Shown one piece after another: positions 1-11,107 of a stretch of DNA of 64,000 nt. Below the pieces are notes generated by a model. That model made no database searches, was not told the origin of the DNA, and was given only the letters and a program-made list of their open reading frames with translations. The DNA is from Pleurodeles waltl (Eukaryota; Chordata; Amphibia; Caudata; Salamandridae), in assembly GCF_031143425.1 (NCBI RefSeq), contig NC_090447.1:27742238-27806237 (forward strand), written 5' to 3'. How positions within the stretch are numbered: the stretch's first letter is position 1; each line of letters opens with the position of its first letter. A program made the position numbers and the translations under genes.

Positions 1-200
1 GGGGGCACCGGAGCAGAGAGGAAGGGGCACGCACCGGGGGCGAGCGGCCGCCGGCTCGGACTAGCGGTCCCCCGGCCGGCACAAGGCCCTGGGAAGGAGG
101 GGGCGCACGGACCGCGAGCCTCTCACCTCCCTCTGCGGCCCCCGAGGACACCCGTGCAGGTGAGGGGGGCCGGGCACTGCGCAGCTCCTGCGGGGGTTCG
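1..200 (+). promoter_or_regulatory. CpG-rich island; candidate promoter and first exon
   Basis: The first 200 bases are very GC- and CpG-rich, unlike the AT-richer DNA that follows. A good splice donor (CAG|GTGAGG) follows base 159 on the + strand, and the frame that ends in phase 0 at that donor is open from base 1 with no ATG. A donor-like site (GAG|GTGAGA) is also present on the minus strand near 120-130. The first recognised rrp8 exon (24380) also begins in phase 0, so this could be rrp8 exon 1 with its start just outside the window. In mammals RRP8 and ILK lie head to head over a shared promoter, from memory. The link to rrp8 is inference; it could belong to another gene. Confidence 0.4.
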
Positions 201-341
201 CTCACCCCGGAGCTGTGCAATGGAGTGCATTATGTACAAGTTCTGCTTTAAAACATCTGCAGGCTGCATCTTGTATGTCTGGTTGAATGTCTAGGTTAGT
301 TCATATTTTCATTGATTTTTACAGCATTCGGCAACCCGTTC

Positions 342-1181
342 GGAGTTTGATTGCTTTTCCTGCGCATGTTTCCGTCCAGTGCTTGGATCTCGGACAGGAC
401 TGGAGTTTGATTGCTTTTCCTGCGCATGTTTCCGTCCAGTGCTTGGATCTCGGACAGGACTGGAGTTTGATTGCTTTTCCTGCGCATGTTTCCGTCCAGT
501 GCTTGGATCTCGGACAGGACTGGAGTTTGATTGCTTTTCCTGCGCATGTTTCCGTCCAGTGCTTGGATCTCGGACAGGACTGGAGTTTGATTGCTTTTCC
601 TGCGCATGTTTCCGTGCAGTGCTTGGATCTCAGACAGGACTGGAGTTTGGTTGCTTTTCCTGCGCATGTTTCCGTCCAGTGCTTGGATCTCGGACAGGAC
701 TGGAGTTTGGTTGCTTTTCCTGCGCATGTTTCCGTCCAGTGCTTGGATCTCGGACAGGACTGGAGTTTGATTGCTTTTCCTGCGCATGTTTCCGTCCAGT
801 GCTTGGATCTCAGACAGGACTGGAGTTTGGTTGCTTTTCCTGCGCATGTTTCCGTCCAGTGCTTGGATCTCAGACAGGACTGGAGTTTGATTGCTTTTCC
901 TGCGCATGTTTCCGTCCAGTGCTTGGATCTCGGACAGGACTGGAGTTTGGTTGCTTTTCCTGCGCATGTTTCCGTCCAGTGCTTGGATCTCAGACAGGAC
1001 TGGAGTTTGGTTGCTTTTCCTGCGCATGTTTCCGTGCAGTGCTTGGATCTCAGACAGGACTGGAGTTTGATTGCTTTTCCTGCGCATGTTTCCGTCCAGT
1101 GCTTGGATCTCAGACAGGACTGGAGTTTGATTGCTTTTCCTGCGCATGTTTCCGTCCAGTGCTTGGATCTCAGACAGGACT
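342..1181. repeat. 60-bp minisatellite, 14 tandem copies
   Basis: Fourteen head-to-tail units of exactly 60 bp start with GGAGTTTGATTGC and end with GGACAGGACT. Units differ at only a few sites: A/G after GGAGTTTG, G/A in CGGAC/CAGAC, and C/G in GTCCAG/GTGCAG. Sixty is a multiple of three and the unit lacks stops in several frames, so 270-330-codon open frames appear on both strands. These are a by-product of the periodicity, not evidence of a protein. The array begins about 180 bp after the candidate splice donor at 159. Confidence 0.97.
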
Positions 1182-2717
1182 CGAGTTCCGCATGAAGGGC
1201 GAGCAGTGAGGCTTTCCCTGGCACTTGCATGCTCAGTGCACAATCTTCCTTCCGTGCTTTGTCGACTCTTCACTTTCTGACGCACTGCCCGTGTTCAGCC
1301 CACGTTTTCTTGCTGATATTCCGCATCTATCACAGATGGAGCTAGAGCCCACATCACAGTCCGAAGCGGTGGTCGGAAGCCTGCCGGGAGCATGAGCGCT
1401 CTCTGCCGACTTCCTTCCACCAGCTCCCAATGTAGACGGAGAATGCACCAGGCTCCGTAGGCTTCCTCACTCCCCTTGTGTGCCTGGGCTACTTGTATGC
1501 TGGACAAGCTTGCACAATCTCTTTCCATCTGAATGGCCAAGCCAGAGGGTGGTATTTACTGATGCATCCTGTTTTTTATTTACTTTTCTAATATGTGCTT
1601 CCTCGTTTATATTGCTGGTCACCATTAGGCCCAGGTAGACGAACATGCTGGTCTCTTCAAGCTTTCAGCCTCAGATGGTGAAGGTTCTGTTATGATGTCT
1701 TTTTATTTTAGGGAAGATTATTATTGTGTTGTGAGTGTTTATTTTCAGGCCACGTCTTTCACATTATTTTTCCATGTCTTTTTCTTGCGCCTGTATCGCT
1801 TTTGAAGAGCAGGCTGTGTGTGAGACAGGAATTGTTGACATATAGTAATTGACACCCGAAAGCACTCAATGAGAGGCACTTACTTTCTTGAGAGGCTCGC
1901 AAAACAACTTTGTAGATGTCATTTCTGTGGAGAGAAAAAAAGGAGTAGATTAAGCAGACAGCCTTGTTTTTAATTCACCAGCATTTTGATACTGCTGAGC
2001 ATTCCTTCTTAGGTCTTGCCTGAGCCCGCAGATTCTCTGTTGGTTACAAGGCATTCTGTCTACATACTTGGCGTTCAGAGCACAGTCATTCTTTACCAAC
2101 CATTGGCTTCATTGTCAGTCTGGCTTCTGTTTGGTCAGCGTATGCTGGCTTTACTTCCTGTTTGTGTGTTTCTCACATCCTAGGACAATGGACCAAGTAC
2201 TACTTCTTTTTTACCATACCTTTTTTTCTTTAGTATTGTCCTTCTGTTGCTTTTTGTCTCGGCTTGTTTGGGTTGGTTTGCTGCTGGTTTTGCTCCGTTC
2301 TGCTGCTTTCACCTTCATTTCCCATGTTTGCTCGCTTTAACTTTTCATCCTCTCACCTTCTACCCTATGGTGCAGGATAACACCACCAGCAGGCCACAGG
2401 TTGTTAGTGTTGCTTTTAACAATAATTTAAAAACACATTATTGGCTTTGCGCTATCACTTTTGGGTAATCACTTGTTTAGTTTTTAACAAAGTGCTTTTT
2501 TTGATATATGTTCATGTTTTATTGGATGTCTTGGGCATGATTAAAATGTGTTTAGCAAAAACAGGGTGTGTTTTTAAATTAATTTATGTTTGCACGATTA
2601 CAAGTTGGATACAACATTCTAGTGTGAAAATAACATTATATTGTAAATTGCTGCTTTACTTGTTTGTCCGCTCCTATTGCGCTTCCTTCTTAAGCTTAAT
2701 GCATACTTTCTAACAAA
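1182..2717. other. non-coding stretch, no gene recognised
   Basis: No protein family, RNA gene or clear repeat was recognised. Base composition becomes T-rich towards 2200-2700. Short open frames here have no recognisable motifs. Confidence 0.5.
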
Positions 2718-2967
2718 GATTACCATACTATGCAATGACAGGCCATGTCCTACTATACAGTGATCTGCCATACCATACTAAACAATGACAGGCTATACCA
2801 TAACATACTATATATACAGCAGCAGGCCATATTATACAATGATTGACTATATCCTACTAAACAATGGCAAGCCATACTGTACTATACAATAATAGGCCAT
2901 ATTATACTATACAGTGACATACCATAAAATGACAGGCCATGCATACTATACAATGACAAGCCATACT
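2718..2967. repeat. degenerate satellite (CCATACTATACAATGACAGG type), left block
   Basis: Imperfect tandem units resembling CCATACTATACAATGACAGG repeat with variable spacing. The same motif resumes at 8000-8152 and 18600-18790, so the three blocks look like one ancestral array split by LTR insertions. Confidence 0.8.
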
Positions 2968-5588
2968 TGTAGGAAGTTGGCCCTGTATATACTATTTCAA
3001 AATAAGAAATAGTGTGCACAGAGTCCAAGGGTTCCCCTTAGAGGTAAGATAGTGGCTAAATTAGATCATTCTAATGCTCTATTTGTGGTAGTGTGGTTGA
3101 GCAGTAGGCTTATCAGAGGGTAGTGTTAAGCACTTGTTGTACACACACAGGCAATAAATGAGGAACACACACTCGAAGACTTACTCCAGGCCAATAGGTT
3201 TTTATATTGACAAATATATTTTCTTAGTTTATTTTAAGAACCACAGGTTAAACATTTGAAGTAAATACATAAAATGCAAGGTGCTTCACACAGGTAAGTT
3301 AGGAACTTTGAATAAAAGCAATATCATATACAGTATTTGGTAAAATGACAATATGCTATTTTAAAAGTGGACACAGTGCAAAAACCAACAGTTCTTGGGG
3401 GAGGTAAGTAAAGGTTAGTTTGTGAGGTAAGTAAGACACTTACAAGTCTCAGTTCCTGGGCATAGGCAACCCACCGTTGGGGTTTAAAGGCAACCCCAAA
3501 GTTACCACACCAGCAGCTCAGGGCCGGTCAGGTGCAGAGGTTAAAGAGGTGCCCAAAACACATAGGCGCCTATGGAGAACAGGGGTGCTCCGGTTCCAGT
3601 CTGCCAGCAGGTAAGTACCCACGTCCTCAGGGGCAGACCAGGGGGGGTTTGTAGAGCACTGGGGGGACACAAGTAGGCACATAAAACACACCCTCAGCGG
3701 CACAGGGACGGCCAGTTGTAGTGTGCAAAGCAGGCGTCGGGTTTCAGATAGGAAACAATGGAGGGACCCGGGGGTCACTCTAGCAGGGCAGGGTTGGGGG
3801 GGTTCTCGGGACAGCCACCACCTGGGCTAGGCAGAGAGCCGCCTGGGGGACACTCCTGCACTGAGGTTCAGTTCCTTCAGGTCCTGGGGGCTGCGGGTGC
3901 AGTGCTGGTTCCAGGCATCAGGTCCCTTGTTACAGGCAGTCGCGGTCAGGGGGAGCCTCCGGATTCTCTCTGCAGGCATCACTGTGGGAGCTCAGGGGGG
4001 TCATCTCGGGCTGCTCACGGGCTTGCAGTCACGGGGAGTACTCCCTGTGGTGTTTGTTCTCTGGATCTCGAGCCGGGTGCAAAGTAGGAAGTCTCACGCT
4101 TCCGGCGGGAAGAGTGAAGTCTTTAAAGTTGAAGAAAGTTGCAGGTTTGTTGCAAGTTGTTTGAGCAGAGCTGCTGCTCACAGGAGTTTCTTGGTCCTGG
4201 GGGTCAGGGCAGTTCTCTGAGGCTTCAAAGGTCGCTGGTTGCAGGTTTTCGACTCTGGACACAGGCCGGTAGGGCTGGGGCCAAAGCAGTTGTCGTCGTC
4301 ACTACAGGCTGGTAGTTCAGTAGTCCTTCTTTAGTTCAGGTTACAGGAATCTGATTTCCTGGGTTCTGGGGTGCCCCTAAATACTAGATTTAGGGGTGTG
4401 TTTAGGTCTGGGAGGGCAGTCGCCAATGGCTACTGTCCTGGAGGGTGGCTACACGCTCTTTGTGCCTCCTCCCTGTGGGGAGGGGGGCACATCTCTAATC
4501 CTATTGGGGGAATCCTCCAAAACTAAGATGGAGGATTTCTAAAGGCAAGGGTCGCCTCCGCTCAGGACACCTTGGGGGCTGTCTTGACTGGTGGGTGACT
4601 CCTCCTTGTTTTTCTCATTATCTCCTCCAGCCTTGCCGCCAAAAATGGGGGCAGTGGCCGGAGGGGCTTGCATCTCCACTAGCTGGGATGCCCTGGGGCA
4701 CTGTAACAAAGGGGGTGAGCCTTTGAGGGTCACCCCCAGGTGTTACAGTTCCTGCAGGGGGAGATGCGAAGCACCTCCACCCAGTGCAGTCTTTGTTCCT
4801 GGCCACAGAGTGACAAAGGCACTCTCCCCATGTGACCAGCAACTTGTCTGGTTTGTGGGAGGCTGGCAGGAACTGGTCAGTCTATACTAGAAGTCGGGTT
4901 GGTATTCACGGGGCATCTCTAAGATGCCCTCTGGGTGTATGTTACCATAAATTGCACACTGTCATCAGTTTGCATTTATTGTGCTGAGAAGTTTGATACC
5001 AAACTTCCCAGATTTCAGTGTAGCCATTATGGAACTGTGGAGTTCGTATTTGACAAACTCCCAGGCCATATACTCTTATGGCTACCCTGCACATACAATG
5101 TCTAAGGTTTTACTTAGACACTGTAGGGGCATAGTGCTCATGCACATATGCCCTCACCTGTGGTATAGTGCACCCTGCCTTAGGGCTGTAAGGCCTGCTA
5201 GAGGGGTGACTTACCTATGCCACAGGCAGTGTGAGATTGGCATGGCACTCTGAAGGGAGTGCCATGTCGACTTAGTCTTTTTCTCCCCACCAGCACACAC
5301 AAGCTGTGAGGCAGTGTGTATGTGCTGAGTGAGGGGTCCCGGGGTGGCTGCTGCAGCCCTTAGAGACCTTCCCTGGCATCAGGGCCCTTGGTACCAGTGG
5401 TACCAGTTACAAGGGACTAATCTGAGTGCCAGGGTGGTGCCTATTGTGGAAACAAAGGTACAGTTTAGGGAAAGAACACTGGTGCTGGGGCCTGGTTAGC
5501 AGGGTCCCAGCACACTTTCAATCAAAAGTTAGCATCAGCAAATGCAAAAAGTCAGGGGGTAACCATGCCAAGGAGGCATTTCCTTACA
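2968..5588 (-). mobile_element. solo LTR of the Gmr1-like Gypsy family
   Basis: On the minus strand this 2.6-kb segment starts TGTAAGGAAATGCC and ends CTTCCTACA, matching the LTRs of the complete element at 8153-18599 over its whole length but clearly diverged. It is flanked by a perfect 5-bp duplication ATACT (2963-2967 and 5589-5593), which shows a clean integration. With no internal region it is a solo LTR, normally formed by recombination between the two LTRs of a full element. Short open frames inside recur in the other copies and are not considered genes. Confidence 0.93.
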
Positions 5589-5593
5589 ATACT

Positions 5594-7999
5594 TGTAGGA
5601 AAGTAGCCTCTTTTTTTTTTGCATGGTTCCCCCCCCCCCCCCCCCCCCCCCCCCCCCACACACACTTTTTGCCTGTTTTGTCAGTGTGTTTGACTGTGTT
5701 CACTGGGATCCTGCTAACCTGTACCCCAGTGACTATGCTCTCTCCCTTCAAACATGGTTACTTGAACCATTTACACCCCACATTTGGCATACTGAGTCCT
5801 TAGTATATGGTACCCAGGGCATTGGGATACCAGGTGATCCCCATGGGCTGCAGCATATATTATGCTGCCCATGCAAAGTGTATCTGCAGGCCTGCCATTG
5901 CAGCCTGCGTCAAACAGTCCTTGCACCCTTTTCACTACAGGTCACTGTAAGTCGCCCCTATGGCAGGGTGCAAGTACCTGTGTGTGAGGGCACCCTTGCA
6001 CTAGCTGAGGTGCCCCCACCAACTCCAGTTCCATTTTCCTGGAGTGAGTGCGGGCGCCATTTTAGGCATGTACTGGACATAGGTCACTACCTATGTCCTG
6101 CTATATAATGATAATTCTGAACCTAGGCATGTTTGGTATCAAACATGTCGGAATCATAACCCAATACTGTTGCCAGTATTGGAAGTATGATTCCACACAC
6201 TCTGGGGCCCCCAGCATTGCTCCTACCAGCCTTCTGGGGTTTTCCGGGCAGCTCAAGCTGCACCCTTCAGACAGGTTTTTGCCCTCCCGCTGCTTGAACA
6301 GCTCAAGCCCAGGAAGGCAGAACAAAGGATTTCCTTTGGGAGAGGGGGTAACACCCTCTCCCTTTGGAAATATGTGTTCCATGGCTTGGAACGGGTAGCC
6401 TGCCCAAACCACTGGTATGCTCTGAAGGGCACATTTGGTGCCTTCCTTGCATTAACAAGTCTACACCGGGTCAGAGACCTCCGGTCCCTGCTCTGGCGCG
6501 AAACTGGACAATGGAAAGGGGACCGACCCTTCCCCTGTCCATCACCACCCCAGGGGTGGTGCCTAGCGCTCCACCAGAAGATCCCTGGGTTCTGCCAGCG
6601 TGAATCCAAAGTTGGCAGAGACCTCTGGGAGTATCTGAGTGGCTAGGATAGGCAGGGGATGTCAGAGAACCCTCCTGATAGGTGGTCACATGGCTAGGTG
6701 ACCAATCCCCCTTTCAGTGCTGTTTAGGGTCTTTATCTTGGGTGGGTCCTCAGATTCAGCTTGCAAGACTCCAGCAGGACTGCTCTGCAACCACTACTTA
6801 GACTTCTAGCCACTGGAACTGCGACTGCACCCTCCAGGAACCGACAATCTGCATCCACGACGAAGACTCTGCTTTCAACATTGTTTCCACAGCTGCTTCC
6901 AGCTTCTACAACATTTCTCCAGCTGTGCATCCTCTGAGGACAGCAAGTCTTCAGCCTGCACAAGAAGGAAGAAGGAATCTCCCTTGGAGGGAAGGAGTCA
7001 CTCCCCTGCATCTGCAGGCACCAACTGCAACGACGACCAGCTGCGTGGATCTCCTCTCATCCTGAGCTGCATGGATCCTGCATCACGGGTGGTGGACCGG
7101 AGTAGTCCTTTTGGTCCTCTGTCAGCTGTCCAACTTTGGTGGCAGTAAGCCTTTGCCTTCCCACTCAGGACAGTACCCCGTGCACTGCGTCTCTCGCTGC
7201 TACCAAGGCATGTTAGCATCTCCTCCAGTGGATCTTCCGGCTCCATGTTGTCCCAGCCCTCAGCACTCATTCCTGCGACGCACAGCCCTTTGCGTGCTTC
7301 TCCTGCAGCGTGGGACCCTTCTCCAGTCATGCTGCGTGGGCTCCTCTAAGACTCCTGGTTCCTCATCCTGTGGGGGCTTCCTCTTTTTCTTTGGACTCTG
7401 TGCCTTGCTGAGGGTCCCCTACGACTCCCCCTGTGGGTTGCGTCCTCCTGGACCTTGCTGGTCCCCAGCAGCTCCACTTTTGCTTTACTGTGACTTCTGC
7501 CTTTGCCAAGGATTGTTGGTGGCTTTTCCACACCACTGAGTGACTGCAGTCATCCCTCTGGCATGGGACGTCGACTGCATCCTTTAGTATATAGTTTGGG
7601 CTCCCCCTAGGGTCACTAATGTCTATTTGCATTTGTACTGTTTTCTATCGCTTTCTATGCCAATTTCTGATTACTAGTGTACATATCCAGTGTATTACTT
7701 AACCCCAGTTGGAGGGTTGCCTCTCTAGTACTTTTTGGTAATAGTGACACTAAAATAAAGTACCTTTATTTTTGTAACACTGAGTTTTTTTCTTTCAAGT
7801 GGGTAAATGCTGTGTTACTACAGTGGTGTCGCATGAGCTTTGCATGTCTCCTAGATAGGCCTTGGCTGCTCATCCACAACTGCCTCTAGAGAGCCTGGCT
7901 TCTAGGCACTGCCTACACCACACTAATAGGGAATCCCTAGACCTGGTATAAGGTGTAAGTACTTCATGTACCCATCACATACCAGGCCAGCTTCCTACA
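5594..7999 (+). mobile_element. LTR of a second Gypsy-like family
   Basis: The 2.4-kb segment begins TGTAGGAAAGTAGCC and ends CCAGCTTCCTACA, giving TG...CA termini. It shares its organisation with the segment starting at 61807 and, on the minus strand, with 35572-40234. An AATAAA with a T-rich run lies near 7754-7800. It directly abuts the ATACT duplication of the preceding solo LTR. No matching 5-bp duplication was found at its right edge (TTAAG), so one flank may have been altered. No coding internal region is attached. Confidence 0.75.
5629..5657. repeat. poly-C tract (29 C) followed by CA repeat
   Basis: An uninterrupted run of 29 C follows a T10 run and precedes a short CA repeat, near the start of the second-family LTR. 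The length is likely to vary between individuals or be uncertain in the assembly. Confidence 0.95.
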
Positions 8000-8152
8000 T
8001 TAAGCCATACATACTATACAATGATAGGTCACACCATACTATACAATGACCGACCATACTGTACAGTGAGAAGCCATACAGTACCTTACCATACCATTCT
8101 ATACAGTAACAGTCCATACTATACGATACCATACCATTCTACTATACCATAC
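8000..8152. repeat. degenerate satellite, middle block
   Basis: This is the same ACCATACTATACAATGAC-like motif as at 2718-2967. It ends in CATAC at 8148-8152, which is the left target duplication of the complete Gypsy element. Confidence 0.8.
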
Positions 8153-10836
8153 TGTAAGGAAATGCCTCCTTGGCATGGTTGCCCCCTGACTTTTTGCCTT
8201 TGCTGATGCTATGTTTACAATTGAAAGTGTGCTGAGGCCTGCTAACCAGGCCCCAGCACCAGTGTTCTTTCCCTAACCTGTACTTTTGTATCCACAATTG
8301 GCAGACCCTGGCATCCAGATAAGTCCCTTGTAACTGGTACTTCTAGTACCAAGGGCCCTGATGCCAAGGAAGGTCTCTAAGGGCTGCAGCATGTCTTATG
8401 CCACCCGGGAGACCTCTCACTCAGCACAGACACACTGCTTGCCAGCTTGTGTGTGCTAGTGAGGACAAAACGAGTAAGTCGACATGGCACTCCCCTCAGG
8501 GTGCCATGCCAGCCTCTCACTGCCTATGCAGTATAGGTAAGACACCCCTCTAGCAGGCCTTACAGCCCTAAGGCAGGGTGCACTATACCATAGGTGAGGG
8601 TACCAGTGCATGAGCATGGTACCCCTACAGTGTCTGAACAAAACCTTAGACATTGTAAGTGCAGGGTAGCCATAAGAGTATATGGTCTGGGAGTTTGTCA
8701 AACACGAACTCCACAGCACCATAATGGCTACACTGAAAACTGGGAAGTTTGGTATCAAACTTCTCAGCACAATAAATGCACACTGATGCCAGTGTACATT
8801 TTATTGTAAAATACACCCCAGAGGGCACCTTAGAGGTGCCCCCTGAAACTTAACCGACTATCTGTGTAGGCTGACTAGTTTTAGCAGCCTGCCACAAACC
8901 GAGACATGTTGCTGGCCCCATGGGGAGAGTGCCTTTGTCACTCTGAGGCCAGTAACAAAGCCTGCACTGGGTGGAGATGCTAACACCTCTCCCAGGCAGG
9001 AATTGTCACACCTGGCGGTGAGCCTCAAAGGCTCCCCTCCTTTGTGCCAACCCAGCAGGACCCTCCAGCTAGTGGAGTTGCCCGCCCCCTCCGGCCAGGC
9101 CCCACTTTTGGCGGCAAGGCCGGAGAAAATAATGAGAAAAACAAGGAGGAGTCTCTGGCCAGTCAGGACAGCCCCTAAGGTGTCCTGAGCTGAAGTGACT
9201 CTAACTTTTAGAAATCCTCCATCTTGCAGATGGAGGATTCCCCCAATAGGGTTAGGATTGTGACCCCCTCCTCTTGGGAGGAGGCACAAAGAGGGTGTAC
9301 CCACCCTCAGGGCTAGTAGCCATTGGCTACTAACCCCCCAGACCTAAACACGCCCTTAAATTTAGTATTTAAGGGCTACCCTGAACCCTAGAAAATTAGA
9401 TTCCTGCAACTACAAGAAGAAGGACTGCCCAGCTGAAAACCCCTGCAGCGGAAGACCAGAAGACGACAACTGCCTTGGCTCCAGAAACTCACCGGCCTGT
9501 CTCCTGCCTTCCAAAGATCCTGCTCCAGCGACGCCTTCCAAAGGGACCAGCGACCTCGACATCCTCGGAGGACTGCCCCTGCTTCGAAAAGACAAGAAAC
9601 TCCCGAGGACAGCGGACCTGCTCCAAGAAAAGCTGCAACTTTGTTTCCAGCAGCTTTAAAGAACCCTGCAAGCTCCCCGCAAGAAGCGTGAGACTTGCAA
9701 CACTGCACCCGGCGACCCCGACTCGGCTGGTGGCGATCCAACACCTCAGGAGGGACCCCAGGACTACTCTGATACTGTGAGTACCAAAGCCTGTCCCCCC
9801 TGAGCCCCCACAGCGCCGCCTGCAGAGGGAATCCCGAGGCTTCCCCTGACCGCGACTCTTTGAACCTAAAGTCCCGACGCCTGGGAGAGACCCTGCACCC
9901 GCAGCCCCCAGGACCTGAAGGACCGGACTTTCACTGGAGAAGTGACCCCCAGGAGTCCCTCTCCCTTGCCCAAGTGGAGGTTTCCCCGAGGAATCCCCCC
10001 CTTGCCTGCCTGCAGCGCTAAAGAGATCCCGAGATCTCTCATAGACTAACATTGCGAACCCGACGCTTGTTTCTACACTGCACCCGGCCGCCCCCGCGCC
10101 GCTGAGGGTGAAATTTCTGTGTGGGCTTGTGTCCCCCCCGGTGCCCTACAAAACCCCCCTGGTCTGCCCTCCGAAGACGCGGGTACTTACCTGCAAGCAG
10201 ACCGGAACCGGGGCACCCCCTTCTCTCCATTCTAGCCTATGTGTTTTGGGCACCACTTTGAACTCTGCACCTGACCGGCCCTGAGCTGCTGGTGTGGTGA
10301 CTTTGGGGTTGCTCTGAACCCCCAACGGTGGGCTACCTTGGACCAAGAACTAAGCCCTGTAAGTGTCTTACTTACCTGGTAAAACTAACAAAAACTTACC
10401 TCCCCCAGGAACTGTGAAAATTGCACTGTGTCCACTTTTAAAACAGCTATTTGTCAATAACTTGTAAAGTATACATGCAATTCTTATGATTTGAAGTTCC
10501 TAAAGTACTTACCTGCAATACCTTTCGAATGAGATATTACATGTAGAATTTGAACCTGTGGTTCTTAAAATAAACTAAGAAAAGATATTTTTCTATATAA
10601 AAACCTATTGGCTGGATTTGTCTCTGAGTGTGTGTACCTCATTTATTGTCTATGTGTATGTACAACAAATGCTTAACACTACTCCTTGGATAAGCCTACT
10701 GCTCGACCACACTACCACAAAATAGAGCATTAGTATTATCTCTTTTTGCCACTATCTTACCTCTAAGGGGAACCCTTGGACTCTGTGCATACTATTCCTT
10801 ACTTTGAAATAGTGCATACAGAGCCAACTTCCTACA
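8153..10836 (+). repeat. 5' LTR (2,684 bp)
   Basis: The LTR runs from TGTAAGGAAATGCC to CTTCCTACA. Compared with the 3' LTR it differs by eye at six places: four substitutions, a 1-bp indel in an A-rich run and a 2-bp indel near 10427. A TATATAAAAA box near 10594 and AATAAA at 10569 are candidate promoter and polyadenylation signals. Their order does not clearly settle the U3-R-U5 limits. Confidence 0.96.
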
Positions 10837-10837
10837 T

Positions 10838-10855
10838 TGGTGGATCAGCGGTGGG
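10838..10855 (+). other. putative primer-binding site
   Basis: One base after the 5' LTR, the sequence TGGTGGATCAGCGGTGGG begins with TGG, the complement of a tRNA 3' CCA end, at the place where a primer-binding site is expected. I could not match it confidently to a particular vertebrate tRNA. Confidence 0.55.
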
Positions 10856-11107
10856 GTACAAGACTTTGCATTTGCTGGACTACTCAGCCAATACCTGATC
10901 ACACAACAAATTCCAAAATTGTCATTAGAAATTCATTTTTGCAATTTGAAATTTTTCTAAATTCTTAAAAGTCCTGCTAGGGCCTTGTATGTTAAGTCCC
11001 TGTTTAGCATTGTCTTTTTAGAGTTTAAAAGTTTGTTAAAAGTTTGAAATTAGATTCTAGAAACAGTTTTAGATTCTTTAAAAAGTATTCCAACTCTTAG
11101 CAGAATA

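Noticed and set aside
287..1285. Three or four 270-330-codon frames on both strands
   Set aside because: They arise from a stop-free 60-bp unit whose length is a multiple of three; no unique protein sequence.
8858..10346. Minus-strand frames of 100-210 codons recurring in each LTR copy
   Set aside because: They recur because the LTRs are homologous; frames differ in length between copies, and no domain is recognisable.
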